From assembly GCA_013360195.1 (NCBI GenBank), contig JABWCQ010000020.1, positions 1 through 44,906 of the forward strand: DNA of 44,906 bases, written 5' to 3'. Position numbers and translations under genes: made by a program. The notes beneath the pieces are model-generated. The model saw only the letters and a program-made list of their open reading frames with translations. It was not told the DNA's origin and ran no database searches. Every line of letters starts with the position of its first letter. Within the stretch, counting starts at the first letter, position 1. This document shows, in pieces, positions 24,159 to 34,148 of the stretch. This DNA comes from a bacterium (lineage in GTDB: Bacteria; Electryoneota; RPQS01).

Positions 24159-27092
24159 ATGTCAGGAAATACGTTGAAAGCAGCTTTTGTCATTGCGGGG
24201 TTTGCCGCTTTGTTTGGCGGTGAAACCCTTGCGCAAGTACTTGTGGGGAGTATCCCCGCGCCTTCGTCCACATCCCAGTCGTTGACCTATGACGGCGAAG
24301 CCTTCTGGTCGGGCGACAACTCAAACCGGTTGGTGCGATTCAGTCCGGTCAACGGCGCGGCATTGGATACAATCACATCGCCGGTCAACGGCTCCGACGG
24401 TCTCGTGTATGCCAACGGAACACTGTGGACAATTTCCGGGAATCTCAGCCGTCAGCAAATCTATCAGCTTGATGCGGCAACTGGAGTGGTATTGGATTCC
24501 ATTCCCGACCCGGCCGCAGGCTATGCCGGTGGAATGGCGGCAGACGGAAATGATTTCTGGGTGAGCAGATACTTTCCGTCCAACAAAATGCTGAAGATTT
24601 CGTCCGAAACAGGCGCCCGGCTCGACAGCTTGAATGCTTTCGGTGATCAAGTGCGCGGCGTTGCCTATAGTGAGGGATATTTGTGGACGACATCTGTGAA
24701 CGCGGACGGTGACGTCGTCTATCGCTTCGATGCCGAGACCGGTGAATTGAACTGGCAATTTACGTTGCCGGAACACGCTACGCTGCCCGACCGCCGGATT
24801 CGCGGGCTGGCTTGGGTAGACGGTTTTCTGTGGGTGATTGCGATAGATCAGAACTCGAATCAAAACCGTGTTCTTCAATATGACGTCAGCAACGCGATTT
24901 CGCCGGACATTGCACTCGACTCCACCTTCCACGATTTCGGTGAACAGGTCGTGGGATTTCCGGTGGATTGGAACATGGTTGTCACCAATATTGGAAATGT
25001 GTCGCTCAGATTGGATTCAGTCACTTTCTCGGTCGGTATCGGTATGTCGGTCGTGGCTGCGAATTTTCCTCTGAGCATTCCTGCGGAACAGGCTCAGTCG
25101 CTGACGATACGGTTTGATCCACCGGAGCCGCGAACATACACGGACACGCTGTGGATACATTCCAACGATTCCGACGAACCGGTGGTTGGAGTCACATTGA
25201 GCGGCATTGCGCATGCGGATGAAGGCAACATTTCTGTGTCACCGACAACGCTGGATTTTGGACAAGTCTGGTATCCAAGTCCGACGTTAAGCTCGTCAAG
25301 GATTGTTGAAATCACGAATACAGGTCACGGCAATCTGACCATTGAAGCGGCCGAAATCACGAGCGGCCTGTCCTATTCAGCGGACGCGCCGGGATTGCCC
25401 GCCGTGCTGGCTCCTCAGGAATCGCTGCTCGTGCGCGTTTGGTTTGCTCCGCATGAATCAGGATTTCACAACGGCACCTTGACGATTGGTTCAACAGACC
25501 CCGACCAGCTTGAATTCAATGTGGTTTTGAATGGCGAAGGAGTCATCGCTGACTTCGATGCCGGCGAGAGTATCTGGACCTATCGTGACCCGCTGGAGAG
25601 CTTTGATGTCGGCATCAATGCGGTGACAGCCATCGGTGATGTTAACGGTGACGGAATTCCCGAAGTAATTGCGTGCGGCGGGACGGGACTGACAGCCTGT
25701 ATCAATGGTGCGTCGGCAAACAGTGCGGACACGCTCTGGACGTACAACTCACGCGCCGATCAGAATCATGCAGGAATGGTCTATTACGACCGCGCATTGT
25801 CCGGCATAACGGATATTACAGGCGACGGAGTGGACGACGTGATAATCGGTACAGCAGGCGGCAGTCTCTCGGTCATTGCCCTTTCCGGGTTAACCGGTGA
25901 AGAGCTCTGGCTGTTTGACACACGCTGGTGGGCAGGTGGCGGCTGGGTGAATGACGTCGAAGGCTTTGTGGATATTGACGGAGACTTCATCGCGGACGTA
26001 TTGGCGTCAGGCGGAAGCGACGGCGGTGGCGGCGGACCGCGGCGTGTGTTCGCACTCAGCGGAGCTTCCGGTGAATTGTTGTGGGAAGGACCTGCATACG
26101 CCTCTTTCTATGCTTTTACCACTGTTCAGGATTTCACGGGTGACTTCATTCCCGAAGTTCTTGGTGGAACTACAAGCTGGGTGATTTGCATGAACGGAGC
26201 GACCGGACAGCAGATTTTCCAGACGTCAATTGGTGCCAACTCTCCTGTATTTGACATCGAATGGATGGGCAACGCTAATCCGGGCGTCAACACCTCTGAC
26301 GATGTCGCGGCGGCCTCTGCCTACTTAGGTATCTACGCCATTGATGGTGAGACAGGACAGCAGCTCTGGCTCCGTTCTACTGCCGGAACGTTCGTCTATG
26401 AATTGACGGTTCTCCCCGACATGACAGGCGATGGTGTTCGTGAAGTGGTTTACGGTACGACATCAGGTCACGTGGTTTGTTTGGATGGAGCGCAGGGCTT
26501 CGAAATTTGGAATGAGATCGCTGACCCCAATGATCCGGAAAATGTGCTGTGTCTTGAGGCCGCGCCCGATTTGAACGACGACGGTATTGCGGACCTGGTA
26601 TGCGGCACATTAAGCGATCGCATGGTAGCGCTGAGCGGCTGGGACGGCGAGCAGATATTCTCCACCGTCGGAGCGGGGGACTTTGACGCTGTCGATTGCG
26701 TCGGAATCTTGCCCGATATTGACAACAGCAATGTCGTCGAAATTCTGATGGGCAACCGTGCCGGCTGGGTGGACTGCGTGTCCGCAGGAAGGGTTATCAT
26801 TGACGACGCGGCTCCAACTCCCGTGGCCAGTGAGTTCGCGTTGAATGCCGCCTATCCGAATCCTTTCAACGCCGGCACGACCATCGAATTCACGTTGGCC
26901 ATGGATGCTCATACCGTGCTCAAAGTCTTCAACACGCTCGGTCAGGAAGTCGCCGAGCTGGTCAATGCGCCAATGCTGCGCGGAAGCCACAGAGTGCAGT
27001 TCACCGCGGACGGACTGCCGTCCGGTCTCTACTTCTACCGCCTTGAAGCCGCGGACTTCACGGCCACACACAAGGTCGTGCTGTTGAAGTAG
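24159..27092 (+). CDS. Secreted propeller / choice-of-anchor D / FG-GAP protein with T9SS sorting tail
   Basis: The product has 977 residues and starts after a good ribosome-binding site (AAGGAGGACCC before ATG). Residues 1-25 are a signal peptide ending LAQ. Residues about 26-245 look like a YVTN/cyclotransferase-type propeller (TYDGEAFWSGD, ANGTLWTIS, YSEGYLWTTS repeats). Two HYDIN/choice-of-anchor D beta domains follow (ALDSTFHDFGEQVVG and SPTTLDFGQVW, each ending with a 'G.....LSG.A'-like strand). Residues about 480-880 form FG-GAP/PQQ-like blades (GDVNGDGIPEV, TDITGDGVDDV, PDMTGDGVREV, PDLNDDGIADL) with calcium-type loops. The last 85 residues (AAYPNPFNAGTTIEF, FNTLGQEVAEL, LPSGLYFYRLEA) are a T9SS sorting domain. 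It is probably a cell-surface protein; the ligand is unknown. Confidence 0.88.
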   Translation: MSGNTLKAAFVIAGFAALFGGETLAQVLVGSIPAPSSTSQSLTYDGEAFWSGDNSNRLVRFSPVNGAALDTITSPVNGSDGLVYANGTLWTISGNLSRQQIYQLDAATGVVLDSIPDPAAGYAGGMAADGNDFWVSRYFPSNKMLKISSETGARLDSLNAFGDQVRGVAYSEGYLWTTSVNADGDVVYRFDAETGELNWQFTLPEHATLPDRRIRGLAWVDGFLWVIAIDQNSNQNRVLQYDVSNAISPDIALDSTFHDFGEQVVGFPVDWNMVVTNIGNVSLRLDSVTFSVGIGMSVVAANFPLSIPAEQAQSLTIRFDPPEPRTYTDTLWIHSNDSDEPVVGVTLSGIAHADEGNISVSPTTLDFGQVWYPSPTLSSSRIVEITNTGHGNLTIEAAEITSGLSYSADAPGLPAVLAPQESLLVRVWFAPHESGFHNGTLTIGSTDPDQLEFNVVLNGEGVIADFDAGESIWTYRDPLESFDVGINAVTAIGDVNGDGIPEVIACGGTGLTACINGASANSADTLWTYNSRADQNHAGMVYYDRALSGITDITGDGVDDVIIGTAGGSLSVIALSGLTGEELWLFDTRWWAGGGWVNDVEGFVDIDGDFIADVLASGGSDGGGGGPRRVFALSGASGELLWEGPAYASFYAFTTVQDFTGDFIPEVLGGTTSWVICMNGATGQQIFQTSIGANSPVFDIEWMGNANPGVNTSDDVAAASAYLGIYAIDGETGQQLWLRSTAGTFVYELTVLPDMTGDGVREVVYGTTSGHVVCLDGAQGFEIWNEIADPNDPENVLCLEAAPDLNDDGIADLVCGTLSDRMVALSGWDGEQIFSTVGAGDFDAVDCVGILPDIDNSNVVEILMGNRAGWVDCVSAGRVIIDDAAPTPVASEFALNAAYPNPFNAGTTIEFTLAMDAHTVLKVFNTLGQEVAELVNAPMLRGSHRVQFTADGLPSGLYFYRLEAADFTATHKVVLLK

Positions 27093-27124
27093 CAGTATTC
27101 CCGATCTCATCCAAGGTGTGTTCA

Positions 27125-27157
27125 GCCCCGCATACGAACTGTGCGGGGCGTTTTTTT
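27125..27157 (+). terminator. Terminator after the propeller/FG-GAP gene
   Basis: GCCCCGCA (27125-27132) pairs perfectly with TGCGGGGC (27142-27149), followed by seven Ts (27151-27157). Confidence 0.9.
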
Positions 27158-27245
27158 GGGGATAGGCGCCAATTGCCGCAACTATTCGTCTGGTTCTCAT
27201 GTCTCTCTTCATGGGGTCCGGCTGTACTATCAAGCGAGGCACAAA

Positions 27246-28556
27246 TTGAATCGGATTTTCATCGCATTTACCGTTCTTGTCAGCAGTTCACTGGCGCTGG
27301 CCCAGTCAGAGATTCCTCCGGCTACGCCTGAACGGAAACGCGCAATCGTGGACACGTTGGCTCAAATGATCGCCAAAGAGTATCTGTTTGGTGACTTGGC
27401 AGAGGCTGCGGTGGAATTAATTACGGACCGGTATGCAAGGGGAGCTTACGACACCCTGAAGTGGCTGCCGGACTTCACGCACGCCGTTACGGCAGACTTA
27501 CGGTCAGTGACAAAGGACCGTCACCTTGGAGTCTGGGCTGAGCCGGAACACGCCCTCATGATTTACAGGGCGACCGGTGCGCAGCGGGATTCGTTGAACA
27601 GGGAGCGTGGCCGCTACAATAACTTCGGTTTTGAAAAGGTTGAGCGGTTGCGCTGCAATATTGGCTACCTGAAACTGAATCAGTTTTCGGGACTCGAAGA
27701 GGCGGCACGCGTTGCCGAAGGAGCGATGTCTTTTCTTGCCAACTCCGAAGCCGTAATCATTGACCTGCGCGAGAATGGCGGCGGCAGTCCGCAGATGATT
27801 CAGCTCATGTCCAGCTATTTTCTGAACGGCAGGGTTCACCTGAACAGCTTTATTTGTCCTCGCAACGGCAAACACGAACAATATTGGACATATGCGAATC
27901 TGAATGGTGTCCGCATGCTCTCGCAACCAGTATATATTTTGCAGAGTAGTCAATCGTTTTCCGCCGCCGAGGAGTTCGCGTACAATCTTCAGGCCTTGCG
28001 CAGAGCAACGATAATCGGTGACACGACCGGGGGCGGAGCGCACGATAATCACACGTACGGTCTGCCGGACCTTGGTGTCACGATTTCCATTCCCTTCACA
28101 CGCGCCGTCAATCCCATTACAGGATCGAATTGGGAAGGAGTTGGGGTGTTGCCGGACATTCCGTGCGAGGATTCCGTTGCCTTGGAACTTGCCATGCTTG
28201 AAGCTGCCCGCCGTTTACACCAATCAGAGACAGACGAACGGCGGCTGCAACAGTTGTCATGGCTAATTGACGAATTGAACGCGCACGTGAATCCCGTTCA
28301 ACTGTCGGAGACGGAACTTTCGTTCTTTGCGGGCGGCTACGGGCCTCGAAGCGTGACCCTTCGCGACGGCGTTCTCTTTTACCAGCGTGATAACGGCCAA
28401 TTGCGCAAACTGACTCCGCTGACGGCGCGTCGCTTTGCAGTTGAGGGATTGTCCTACTTCCGAATCGAATTTGCCGGCAGCGAATCAACTCCGGCCGAAG
28501 CGATTATCGGACTGTACGAAGACGGAAGCACCGACAGATCAGATCGGACAAATTGA
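27246..28556 (+). CDS. S41-family peptidase (C-terminal processing protease-like), exported
   Basis: I place the start at TTG 27246: a GAGG lies seven bases upstream and the product then begins with a signal peptide (NRIFIAFTVLVSSSLALAQ). An earlier ATG at 27141 would lie inside the preceding terminator hairpin. The product has 436 residues. Residues about 30-110 are the helical N-terminal domain of the IRBP/retinol-binding-like S41 group. The catalytic region shows IGYLKLNQFSG, VIIDLRENGGGSPQMIQLMS, ILQSSQSFSAAEEFAYNLQ with the nucleophile Ser, and IIGDTTGGGAH, then INPITGSNWEG-like NPITGSNWEGVGVLPDI. It is likely a periplasmic or lipid-anchored endopeptidase. No PDZ domain is visible, which fits this subgroup. 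Its 3' end overlaps a possible TTG start of the next gene, and the two are likely cotranscribed. Confidence 0.85.
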   Translation: MNRIFIAFTVLVSSSLALAQSEIPPATPERKRAIVDTLAQMIAKEYLFGDLAEAAVELITDRYARGAYDTLKWLPDFTHAVTADLRSVTKDRHLGVWAEPEHALMIYRATGAQRDSLNRERGRYNNFGFEKVERLRCNIGYLKLNQFSGLEEAARVAEGAMSFLANSEAVIIDLRENGGGSPQMIQLMSSYFLNGRVHLNSFICPRNGKHEQYWTYANLNGVRMLSQPVYILQSSQSFSAAEEFAYNLQALRRATIIGDTTGGGAHDNHTYGLPDLGVTISIPFTRAVNPITGSNWEGVGVLPDIPCEDSVALELAMLEAARRLHQSETDERRLQQLSWLIDELNAHVNPVQLSETELSFFAGGYGPRSVTLRDGVLFYQRDNGQLRKLTPLTARRFAVEGLSYFRIEFAGSESTPAEAIIGLYEDGSTDRSDRTN

Positions 28557-28570
28557 GTGAGGAGTATCAT

Positions 28571-29458
28571 ATGAAGTTTAAGACTGCGGTCATGCTGTTT
28601 GCGTGGTCTGTTTCCGCGATCACAGCAGTTGCTGCATCAATGGAATCGGATCCCGCCGTGCCCGAGAAAATCCTCTGGGAACCGGGTAAGGAGAATGCCT
28701 ATCCCCGCTGGTCGAAGGATGGTGAACAAATTCTTTATCAAACCAACCGCACGGGCAAGTGGCAGATTCACATCATGAACCGCGACGGGACGGGGGACAG
28801 ACCCGTCATGGCGGACGATTTCAACAACAACTTCGTGGATTGGTCACCCGACAACTCGCAAATCGCCTTTGTCTCCGACCGCGACGGCAACGAGGAAATT
28901 TACACGATTTCAGTGGACGGAACGGGACTGAAGCGGCTCACACAACATGTCGCGCGCGATATACATCCCTATTTTTCGCCGGACGGCAAGTCGTTACTCT
29001 TCAATTCCAACCGTGACGACCACATGAGTTTCGAAGTCTATCGCATTAACGCGGACGGCACGGGCGAAGAGCGTTTGACCTACTCCGATGAAGTGGAAAC
29101 CTGTGCCCGTTTTTCGCCCGACATGTCGCAAATTGTAATGCTTCGCGGCGAGGCGAACGACGAGGTGTACGTGTGCGATGCCGGATTCACACAATGGACA
29201 AACGTGACGAACACTCCCTCCGCAGAGGGTTGGCCTGCGTGGTCACACGATGGCAAACAAATTATCTACTCCTGCGATGAAAGCGGCACATTTTCACTTT
29301 ACCTGATGGACAGCAACGGCGCGAACCGCACACGCTTGACCTATCCGCTCTCGAATGAACGCGATGCCCGGGCTCAAATTTCACCCGACGGTTCAACAGT
29401 TGTCTTTAACCGCCAGATTGGCCGCACTATCGGAGTCTTTCTGCTGCAACTGAAATAA
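28571..29458 (+). CDS. TolB-like beta-propeller (PD40) protein, exported
   Basis: From ATG 28571 the product has 295 residues; GAGGAG six bases upstream supports this start over a TTG at 28553. The N-terminus (KFKTAVMLFAWSVSAITAVAAS) is a signal peptide. Six WD40-like PD40 blades follow, each with the 'p.wSpDG..i.f.s.r.g..eiy....dg....lt' pattern: YPRWSKDGEQILYQTNRTG, VDWSPDNSQIAFVSDRDG, PYFSPDGKSLLFNSN, ARFSPDMSQIVML, PAWSHDGKQIIYSC and AQISPDGSTVVFNR. This is the C-terminal domain type of TolB and of DPP/oligopeptidase propellers, without the TolB N-terminal domain or a peptidase domain. It probably binds a protein or glycan in the periplasm. It starts 14 bases after the S41 protease gene, suggesting a joint function. 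Confidence 0.8.
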   Translation: MKFKTAVMLFAWSVSAITAVAASMESDPAVPEKILWEPGKENAYPRWSKDGEQILYQTNRTGKWQIHIMNRDGTGDRPVMADDFNNNFVDWSPDNSQIAFVSDRDGNEEIYTISVDGTGLKRLTQHVARDIHPYFSPDGKSLLFNSNRDDHMSFEVYRINADGTGEERLTYSDEVETCARFSPDMSQIVMLRGEANDEVYVCDAGFTQWTNVTNTPSAEGWPAWSHDGKQIIYSCDESGTFSLYLMDSNGANRTRLTYPLSNERDARAQISPDGSTVVFNRQIGRTIGVFLLQLK

Positions 29459-29485
29459 ACCGGACGATTCTCCTTCACTTTTTGA

Positions 29486-29519
29486 CCCCCTGCTTAGTCT
29501 GTACTTGGCAGGGGGTTTT
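29486..29519 (+). terminator. Terminator after the S41-propeller pair
   Basis: CCCCCTGC (29486-29493) pairs with GCAGGGGG (29508-29515), followed by TTTT and a G. It lies 27 bases after the stop. Confidence 0.75.
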
Positions 29520-29547
29520 GCCTGTGACCGAATCGGGAATGGAACTG

Positions 29548-29576
29548 TTGAAAGCCGCAGTTGAATTGTGTACATT
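29548..29576 (+). promoter_or_regulatory. Promoter of the polytopic membrane protein gene
   Basis: TTGAAA (29548-29553), 17-base spacer, TACATT (29571-29576), with a start expected near 29583, about 48 bases before the ATG. Confidence 0.55.
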
Positions 29577-29630
29577 GTGACAATTCACGTGAGGGACCTT
29601 CTGCAACGCAGATAGAGTCTTTAATATTCC

Positions 29631-31502
29631 ATGAATAGTAATATTTCACGTTCCGCAACAGTCGTCCTGGTGGTCTTGGCAGGTGCGCTTACCGGCTTCG
29701 CTCTTTGGAATCTTGTCTCTGTTCCCTACGACAACCCGACCGGGACATTTGGACCGTTGGCAAAAGCACACTTCAGCCAGCGCACGAATACCTTACGTTA
29801 TATTGTCTTCTTAATCGCGATACTTTCCTGCATGACGCTTGCGGCGGCGGTTAAGCTGATTCGGGAAGGATTTCTGGCACAAGGAGCACACACTCCTCAA
29901 TCAAGTCATGCGCCAGGTCTTGCGTCGAAGAATCGTCTGTATGCTGTGCTTGCGTGTCTTGTCCTTGCTCTGGCCGCTCATTATCACTATCTGGAAAGCA
30001 GCCCCGGCGGAACTGGTCCGACGATGGACCACTATCACCACGGATTGGTCGCGGCGACCGTGGTTGCCGCGGAACATGGTCTTGAACCGTACATTGACTT
30101 CTATCCGACGAGAGGCATACTCGTGGACGTCACAAAATCCACGGCGGCTTTCGCGTTGTTTGGCAGATCCGAGTCGTCACTGATTATTATGGACTCTCTG
30201 CTCCATGTTTTCGCGTACTGCACAATCGCTTTCCTGTTCCTTGTAATATTCAACACGAACTATCTTGCGGCGGCGCTTTGTGCTTCGCTGCTGCTTTGCT
30301 TCACAGTTGCAGGCTATGTACTCCCGTCACGATTCGCAGAGCGCGACGCCGTCTACGCGTTACTCGCGGCTCTGTTCTTCCTGCTGCCGCGAACCAAATC
30401 AACCCGCAGTTTGGGTGTCGTTTCCTTTTTGCTGGCATTTCTGCCGCCGTTTGCGTATGCGGTAGCCCTCGACAAAGGCATTATTTCAACAGCGATTTAT
30501 GCCATCGCGTTTCCCGTTATATTGGCACTCTTGCTGCAAAATCGGCTGCAGCGGTTCACCTTTCTTCTGTCCTCATTTGCGGGTGCCTCGGCAGGCATTC
30601 TCACAGTAGGGTGGCTCATCAATTGGCACTACAGCCCGTTTCTGTCCTACGTATTTCGGGACATTCTCGCGTACCGGGGCTATGTTGAGGGCCTGCAATA
30701 CTTGATAACCACGGATAATTTGCGGGCGACACTCTACAGGATGTATGCGCTGTTGATACAAGCCTCCGTTGCCGCATGGATTTTTTATCAGCTGCTGCAG
30801 GCTGAAACCGGATCGAATCGCGGATTCTGGGACAACTTGAAGGAGTTCATCCGCGACAGATTTTCAGACATCATGTTCGCATTGCTTGCGCTGACGGCAT
30901 TTCTCTATGCGTTGAATCACTCAGATCGAGCGCACATTGCCACAGGCGCATCGTGGTCAACCATATTCTTGCTGTACGTCGTCGTTAAATACCATTTGCC
31001 TCGGCTCAAAAACTATCGACTGACACGTCCCTTCGAAATTGGGCTGACTGCAATCGCCGCCTTTGTTGGCACGGCGATCTATGTGACGGCGTTGATGTTC
31101 GGGGGGGGCTTTACCAGAGCCTACCCGGTCGGATATTCTGACGATGATCTTCTGACGGACGAATACCGTGAGACATTGAGCTATTTGAAAACGGTTGTCA
31201 ACGCCGAGAATCTGTTTGTCAGTTTGACCAACGAAGGGTCGTGGTACTACTTACTCGATCAACCATGCCCCGTTGTGTTTTCAGAGATCTGGCTTGCGTC
31301 ATCGAGAAAATTTCAGGAACTGACTATTTCGCAGTTCGAAACCAAACCCATTGAATACGTCTTGTATCAAAACGACGCCGTGTGGAAAGACATTGGCGGA
31401 GTTTCGGTCAAAGAGCGGGTGCCTATGATCTTCCAATATGTCGATCAGAATTTCGTCCCGCACAAAACAATTGGCAGTCAACAAATTTGGGTTCACAAGT
31501 AG
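29631..31502 (+). CDS. Polytopic membrane protein, possibly GT-C glycosyltransferase-like
   Basis: The product has 623 residues with about 11-12 hydrophobic segments: one near the N-terminus (VVLVVLAGALTGFALWNL), one at about 57-75, and a cluster from about 105 to 480. The soluble C-terminal part is about 130 residues (DDLLTDEYRETLSYLKTVVN, WYYLLDQPCPVVF, FQYVDQNFVPHKTIG). An acidic/His loop after the third helix (TMDHYHHGLVAA) and YIDFYPTRG are reminiscent of the extracytoplasmic loop of GT-C/PMT-type glycosyltransferases, which act on lipid-linked sugars. The match is loose, and I would call it a hypothetical membrane protein. No ribosome-binding site of standard type is seen. It stands alone between a terminator and the GH31 promoter. 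Confidence 0.6.
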   Translation: MNSNISRSATVVLVVLAGALTGFALWNLVSVPYDNPTGTFGPLAKAHFSQRTNTLRYIVFLIAILSCMTLAAAVKLIREGFLAQGAHTPQSSHAPGLASKNRLYAVLACLVLALAAHYHYLESSPGGTGPTMDHYHHGLVAATVVAAEHGLEPYIDFYPTRGILVDVTKSTAAFALFGRSESSLIIMDSLLHVFAYCTIAFLFLVIFNTNYLAAALCASLLLCFTVAGYVLPSRFAERDAVYALLAALFFLLPRTKSTRSLGVVSFLLAFLPPFAYAVALDKGIISTAIYAIAFPVILALLLQNRLQRFTFLLSSFAGASAGILTVGWLINWHYSPFLSYVFRDILAYRGYVEGLQYLITTDNLRATLYRMYALLIQASVAAWIFYQLLQAETGSNRGFWDNLKEFIRDRFSDIMFALLALTAFLYALNHSDRAHIATGASWSTIFLLYVVVKYHLPRLKNYRLTRPFEIGLTAIAAFVGTAIYVTALMFGGGFTRAYPVGYSDDDLLTDEYRETLSYLKTVVNAENLFVSLTNEGSWYYLLDQPCPVVFSEIWLASSRKFQELTISQFETKPIEYVLYQNDAVWKDIGGVSVKERVPMIFQYVDQNFVPHKTIGSQQIWVHK

Positions 31503-31617
31503 TGTTCTGCATCATTCACTCATACTAGATGAACCGGGGATCGCGTAAACTCATATTTTCATATACTTAAAAATAGCTCTCCATGACCAATCAAAGTAGC
31601 CTAACCCACCTGATGAC

Positions 31618-31646
31618 TTGACCCCCCGCGAGAATATCCGTACATT
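31618..31646 (+). promoter_or_regulatory. Promoter of the GH31 gene
   Basis: TTGACC (31618-31623), 17-base spacer, TACATT (31641-31646). The expected start near 31653 gives a leader of about 36 bases. Confidence 0.55.
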
Positions 31647-31688
31647 ATCCTCGAACCGGACTAAGGTCTTGCCCCCAAACACAGGGAA

Positions 31689-34148
31689 ATGCTTAGCAGG
31701 CTACTCCTCGCCCTCCTCATAACCACCACAATTGCGCAGGCCAACTACAAGTTCGCCTCGCCTGTGGCCTCCATTGAGTCCACCGAACGCGGCGCGTTAG
31801 TCACCTGTACTGACGGCGTCACGCTCGAACTCAAATTCTTTACTCCCGAAATCGTTCGCATCACTGTGGTCCGCCCCGACGATCCCGAGTCTTTGCTTGG
31901 CGAGGCACTCGTGCTCGCTCCGGACTCAGGCGTGCTCCTGAACCGCACTGAGGAAAGCGACTACATCGAACTTTCGACCGGCAAATACACCGTGCGCCTG
32001 GACCGCGATTCGTTGCATCTGTCGTGGTACATACCAAGTGCCGGTGTCACATATTTAGCCGACGACCCCGCCATGGCCTACGGCTTCGACGGTAACGAAG
32101 TCCGCACGTGGAAGAAGCTTGCTCCCGGAGAAAAGTTCTTCGGCCTTGGCCTGAAGGGCGGAGGCCTCGACCGCCGCGGCCGCGAATTGGTCTTATGGAA
32201 CAGCGATACTCCCGGCTATCAGGATTCCAGCGACCCGCTCTATCAATCCGTCCCCTTCTACATCGGCCTGCGCGACGGCATCGCCTACGGCGTCTTCTTC
32301 AACAACTCCTACAAAACTCGTTTCAATTTCGGCGCCGGTCAACAGCGCTATTCATCTTTCGCCGCCGAAGATGGCCCGATGGATTACTTTGTCATCTTCG
32401 GCCCCACGATCAAAGAAGTCGTCACACGCTTCACCGACCTCACGGGTAAAATGATTCTCCCGCCGCTCTGGTCACTCGGCTATCAACAGTGCCGCTGGAG
32501 CTACTATCCCGAATCCGAAGTCCGCACACTCGCCCAGACCTTTCGCGACAAAGATATTCCTTGTGATGTCATCTACCTCGATATTCATCACATGGACGGC
32601 TATCGCGTCTTCACCTTCGACAGCACGCGCTTTCCCGATCCCGAAAAACTCTTCAGTGATTTAGGCAAAGACGGCTTCAAAGTCATTCCCATCATAGACC
32701 CCGGCGTTAAAGCCGACTGGGAATATTTCATGGCCTCCGAAGGATTAGCAGGCGGTCACTTTGTTAAATTCCCCGACCACTCCGTTCACATCGGTGAAGT
32801 CTGGCCAGGTCAAAGCTATTTCCCTGATTACTCCAATCCCAAAACCCGCGCGTGGTGGGGCAAACACGTCGCGCAATTCCGCAAACGGGGTGTGCGCGGA
32901 TTCTGGAACGACATGAACGAACCCGCCTGTTGGGGACAAGCATTTCCGTTGGAGACAATCTTTAACGACAACGGACTGAACTCGTCGCACAAGAAAATGC
33001 ATAACCTCTACGCGTTGCACATGGCCCAGGCAACGTACGAAGGTTTGCTGAAGGAATTTCCCAACGAACGCCCGTTCATTCTCACGCGCGCGGGATTCGC
33101 CGGTATGCAGCGCTACGCCGCCGCGTGGACAGGTGACAACGTTGCAAGTGAAGACCATCTCGAACTCGGCATTCGCCTGATGCTCTCAATGGGCCTATCC
33201 GGTCAACCCAATATCGGCATGGACATCGGAGGCTTCATGGGCACACCGTCTCCCGAACTCTTTGTCCGCTGGATGCAAGTCGGTGCCGTCTCGCCATTCT
33301 GCCGAACTCATTCGCACTTCGGCTCCAACGACAAAGAACCATGGTCTTTCGGCGAGAACAACGAAGCCATCGCCCGCAAGTTCATCAAGTTCCGCTACGA
33401 GTTATTGCCAACGCTTTACACTCTCTTCCAGCAAGCAAGCGTAACAGGCGAACCCATCTGGCGCCCGATGTTCTACGAATTCCAAAACGATCCCAAATGT
33501 TACGACTGGGCCTATCAACAGCAATTCATGCTCGGCGAAAACATTCTCGTCGCCCCCGTCACCCGCGTTGGCCAATACACCAAAAAAGTCTATCTCCCCG
33601 AAGGCCGCTGGCTCGACTGGAACACAAAAAGAGTGTACGACGGCAACCAGGAGATCATCGTGGATGCGCATTTGGATTGGCTCCCCATGTTCTTGCGGGA
33701 TGGAGCGGTGATCGCTCGTCGCGAAGCACAAGATTACTCTGATCAGTCTCCGATGAAGGAATTGACACTCGACATCTACACCTATGGTCGTCGCTCGCAC
33801 TCCCAGTTTCAGCACTACGAAGATGACGGCACAAGCGTCGCGTATCAGGACAGCGCTTTCAACCGCACCGACTACAACGCCGGAAATGCGGAGGGCTTCC
33901 ATCAGCTTTTTCGATACAAACATACCGCAAACTACAGTGCGCCGGATAGCAAATTAACGATTCGCTGGTGGGATGTTGTCAAGACACCGACTGATATCAT
34001 GCTCAACGATAAACCGATAGAATTAACGGACGCGCGCCTGTTATACGATCCGGACCGGAAGCTCTTCGAGATATCGCTTCCATCCGCGCACCAATTCAAT
34101 AAGCTCGAATTCATGAGCCAAAGCCAGCAACTTTATTACATGAAATAG
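31689..34148 (+). CDS. Glycoside hydrolase family 31 (alpha-glucosidase/alpha-xylosidase), exported
   Basis: The product has 819 residues. The N-terminus (LSRLLLALLITTTIAQA) is a signal peptide. Residues about 25-240 form the GH31 N-terminal beta-sandwich (FFGLGLKGGGLDRRGREL, the usual 'yyGlGe......g' segment). The (beta/alpha)8 barrel has WSLGYQQCRWSYYPESEVR, VIYLDIHHMDGYRVFTFD, the nucleophile Asp408 in GFWNDMNEPACWG, and the acid/base Asp483 in WTGDNVASEDHL, followed by GLSGQPNIGMDIGGFMG and RTHSHFGSNDKEPW. The C-terminal beta domains (QFMLGENILVAPV, YEDDGTSVAY) are standard. The enzyme releases alpha-linked glucose or xylose from oligosaccharide ends. The neighbouring starch enzymes favour alpha-glucosidase. 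The signal peptide implies action in the periplasm or outside. Confidence 0.93.
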   Translation: MLSRLLLALLITTTIAQANYKFASPVASIESTERGALVTCTDGVTLELKFFTPEIVRITVVRPDDPESLLGEALVLAPDSGVLLNRTEESDYIELSTGKYTVRLDRDSLHLSWYIPSAGVTYLADDPAMAYGFDGNEVRTWKKLAPGEKFFGLGLKGGGLDRRGRELVLWNSDTPGYQDSSDPLYQSVPFYIGLRDGIAYGVFFNNSYKTRFNFGAGQQRYSSFAAEDGPMDYFVIFGPTIKEVVTRFTDLTGKMILPPLWSLGYQQCRWSYYPESEVRTLAQTFRDKDIPCDVIYLDIHHMDGYRVFTFDSTRFPDPEKLFSDLGKDGFKVIPIIDPGVKADWEYFMASEGLAGGHFVKFPDHSVHIGEVWPGQSYFPDYSNPKTRAWWGKHVAQFRKRGVRGFWNDMNEPACWGQAFPLETIFNDNGLNSSHKKMHNLYALHMAQATYEGLLKEFPNERPFILTRAGFAGMQRYAAAWTGDNVASEDHLELGIRLMLSMGLSGQPNIGMDIGGFMGTPSPELFVRWMQVGAVSPFCRTHSHFGSNDKEPWSFGENNEAIARKFIKFRYELLPTLYTLFQQASVTGEPIWRPMFYEFQNDPKCYDWAYQQQFMLGENILVAPVTRVGQYTKKVYLPEGRWLDWNTKRVYDGNQEIIVDAHLDWLPMFLRDGAVIARREAQDYSDQSPMKELTLDIYTYGRRSHSQFQHYEDDGTSVAYQDSAFNRTDYNAGNAEGFHQLFRYKHTANYSAPDSKLTIRWWDVVKTPTDIMLNDKPIELTDARLLYDPDRKLFEISLPSAHQFNKLEFMSQSQQLYYMK

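Noticed and set aside
27141-27245. Upstream ATG start for the S41 peptidase
   Set aside because: The ATG is within the terminator hairpin of the previous gene and would place a signal peptide 35 residues inside the protein.
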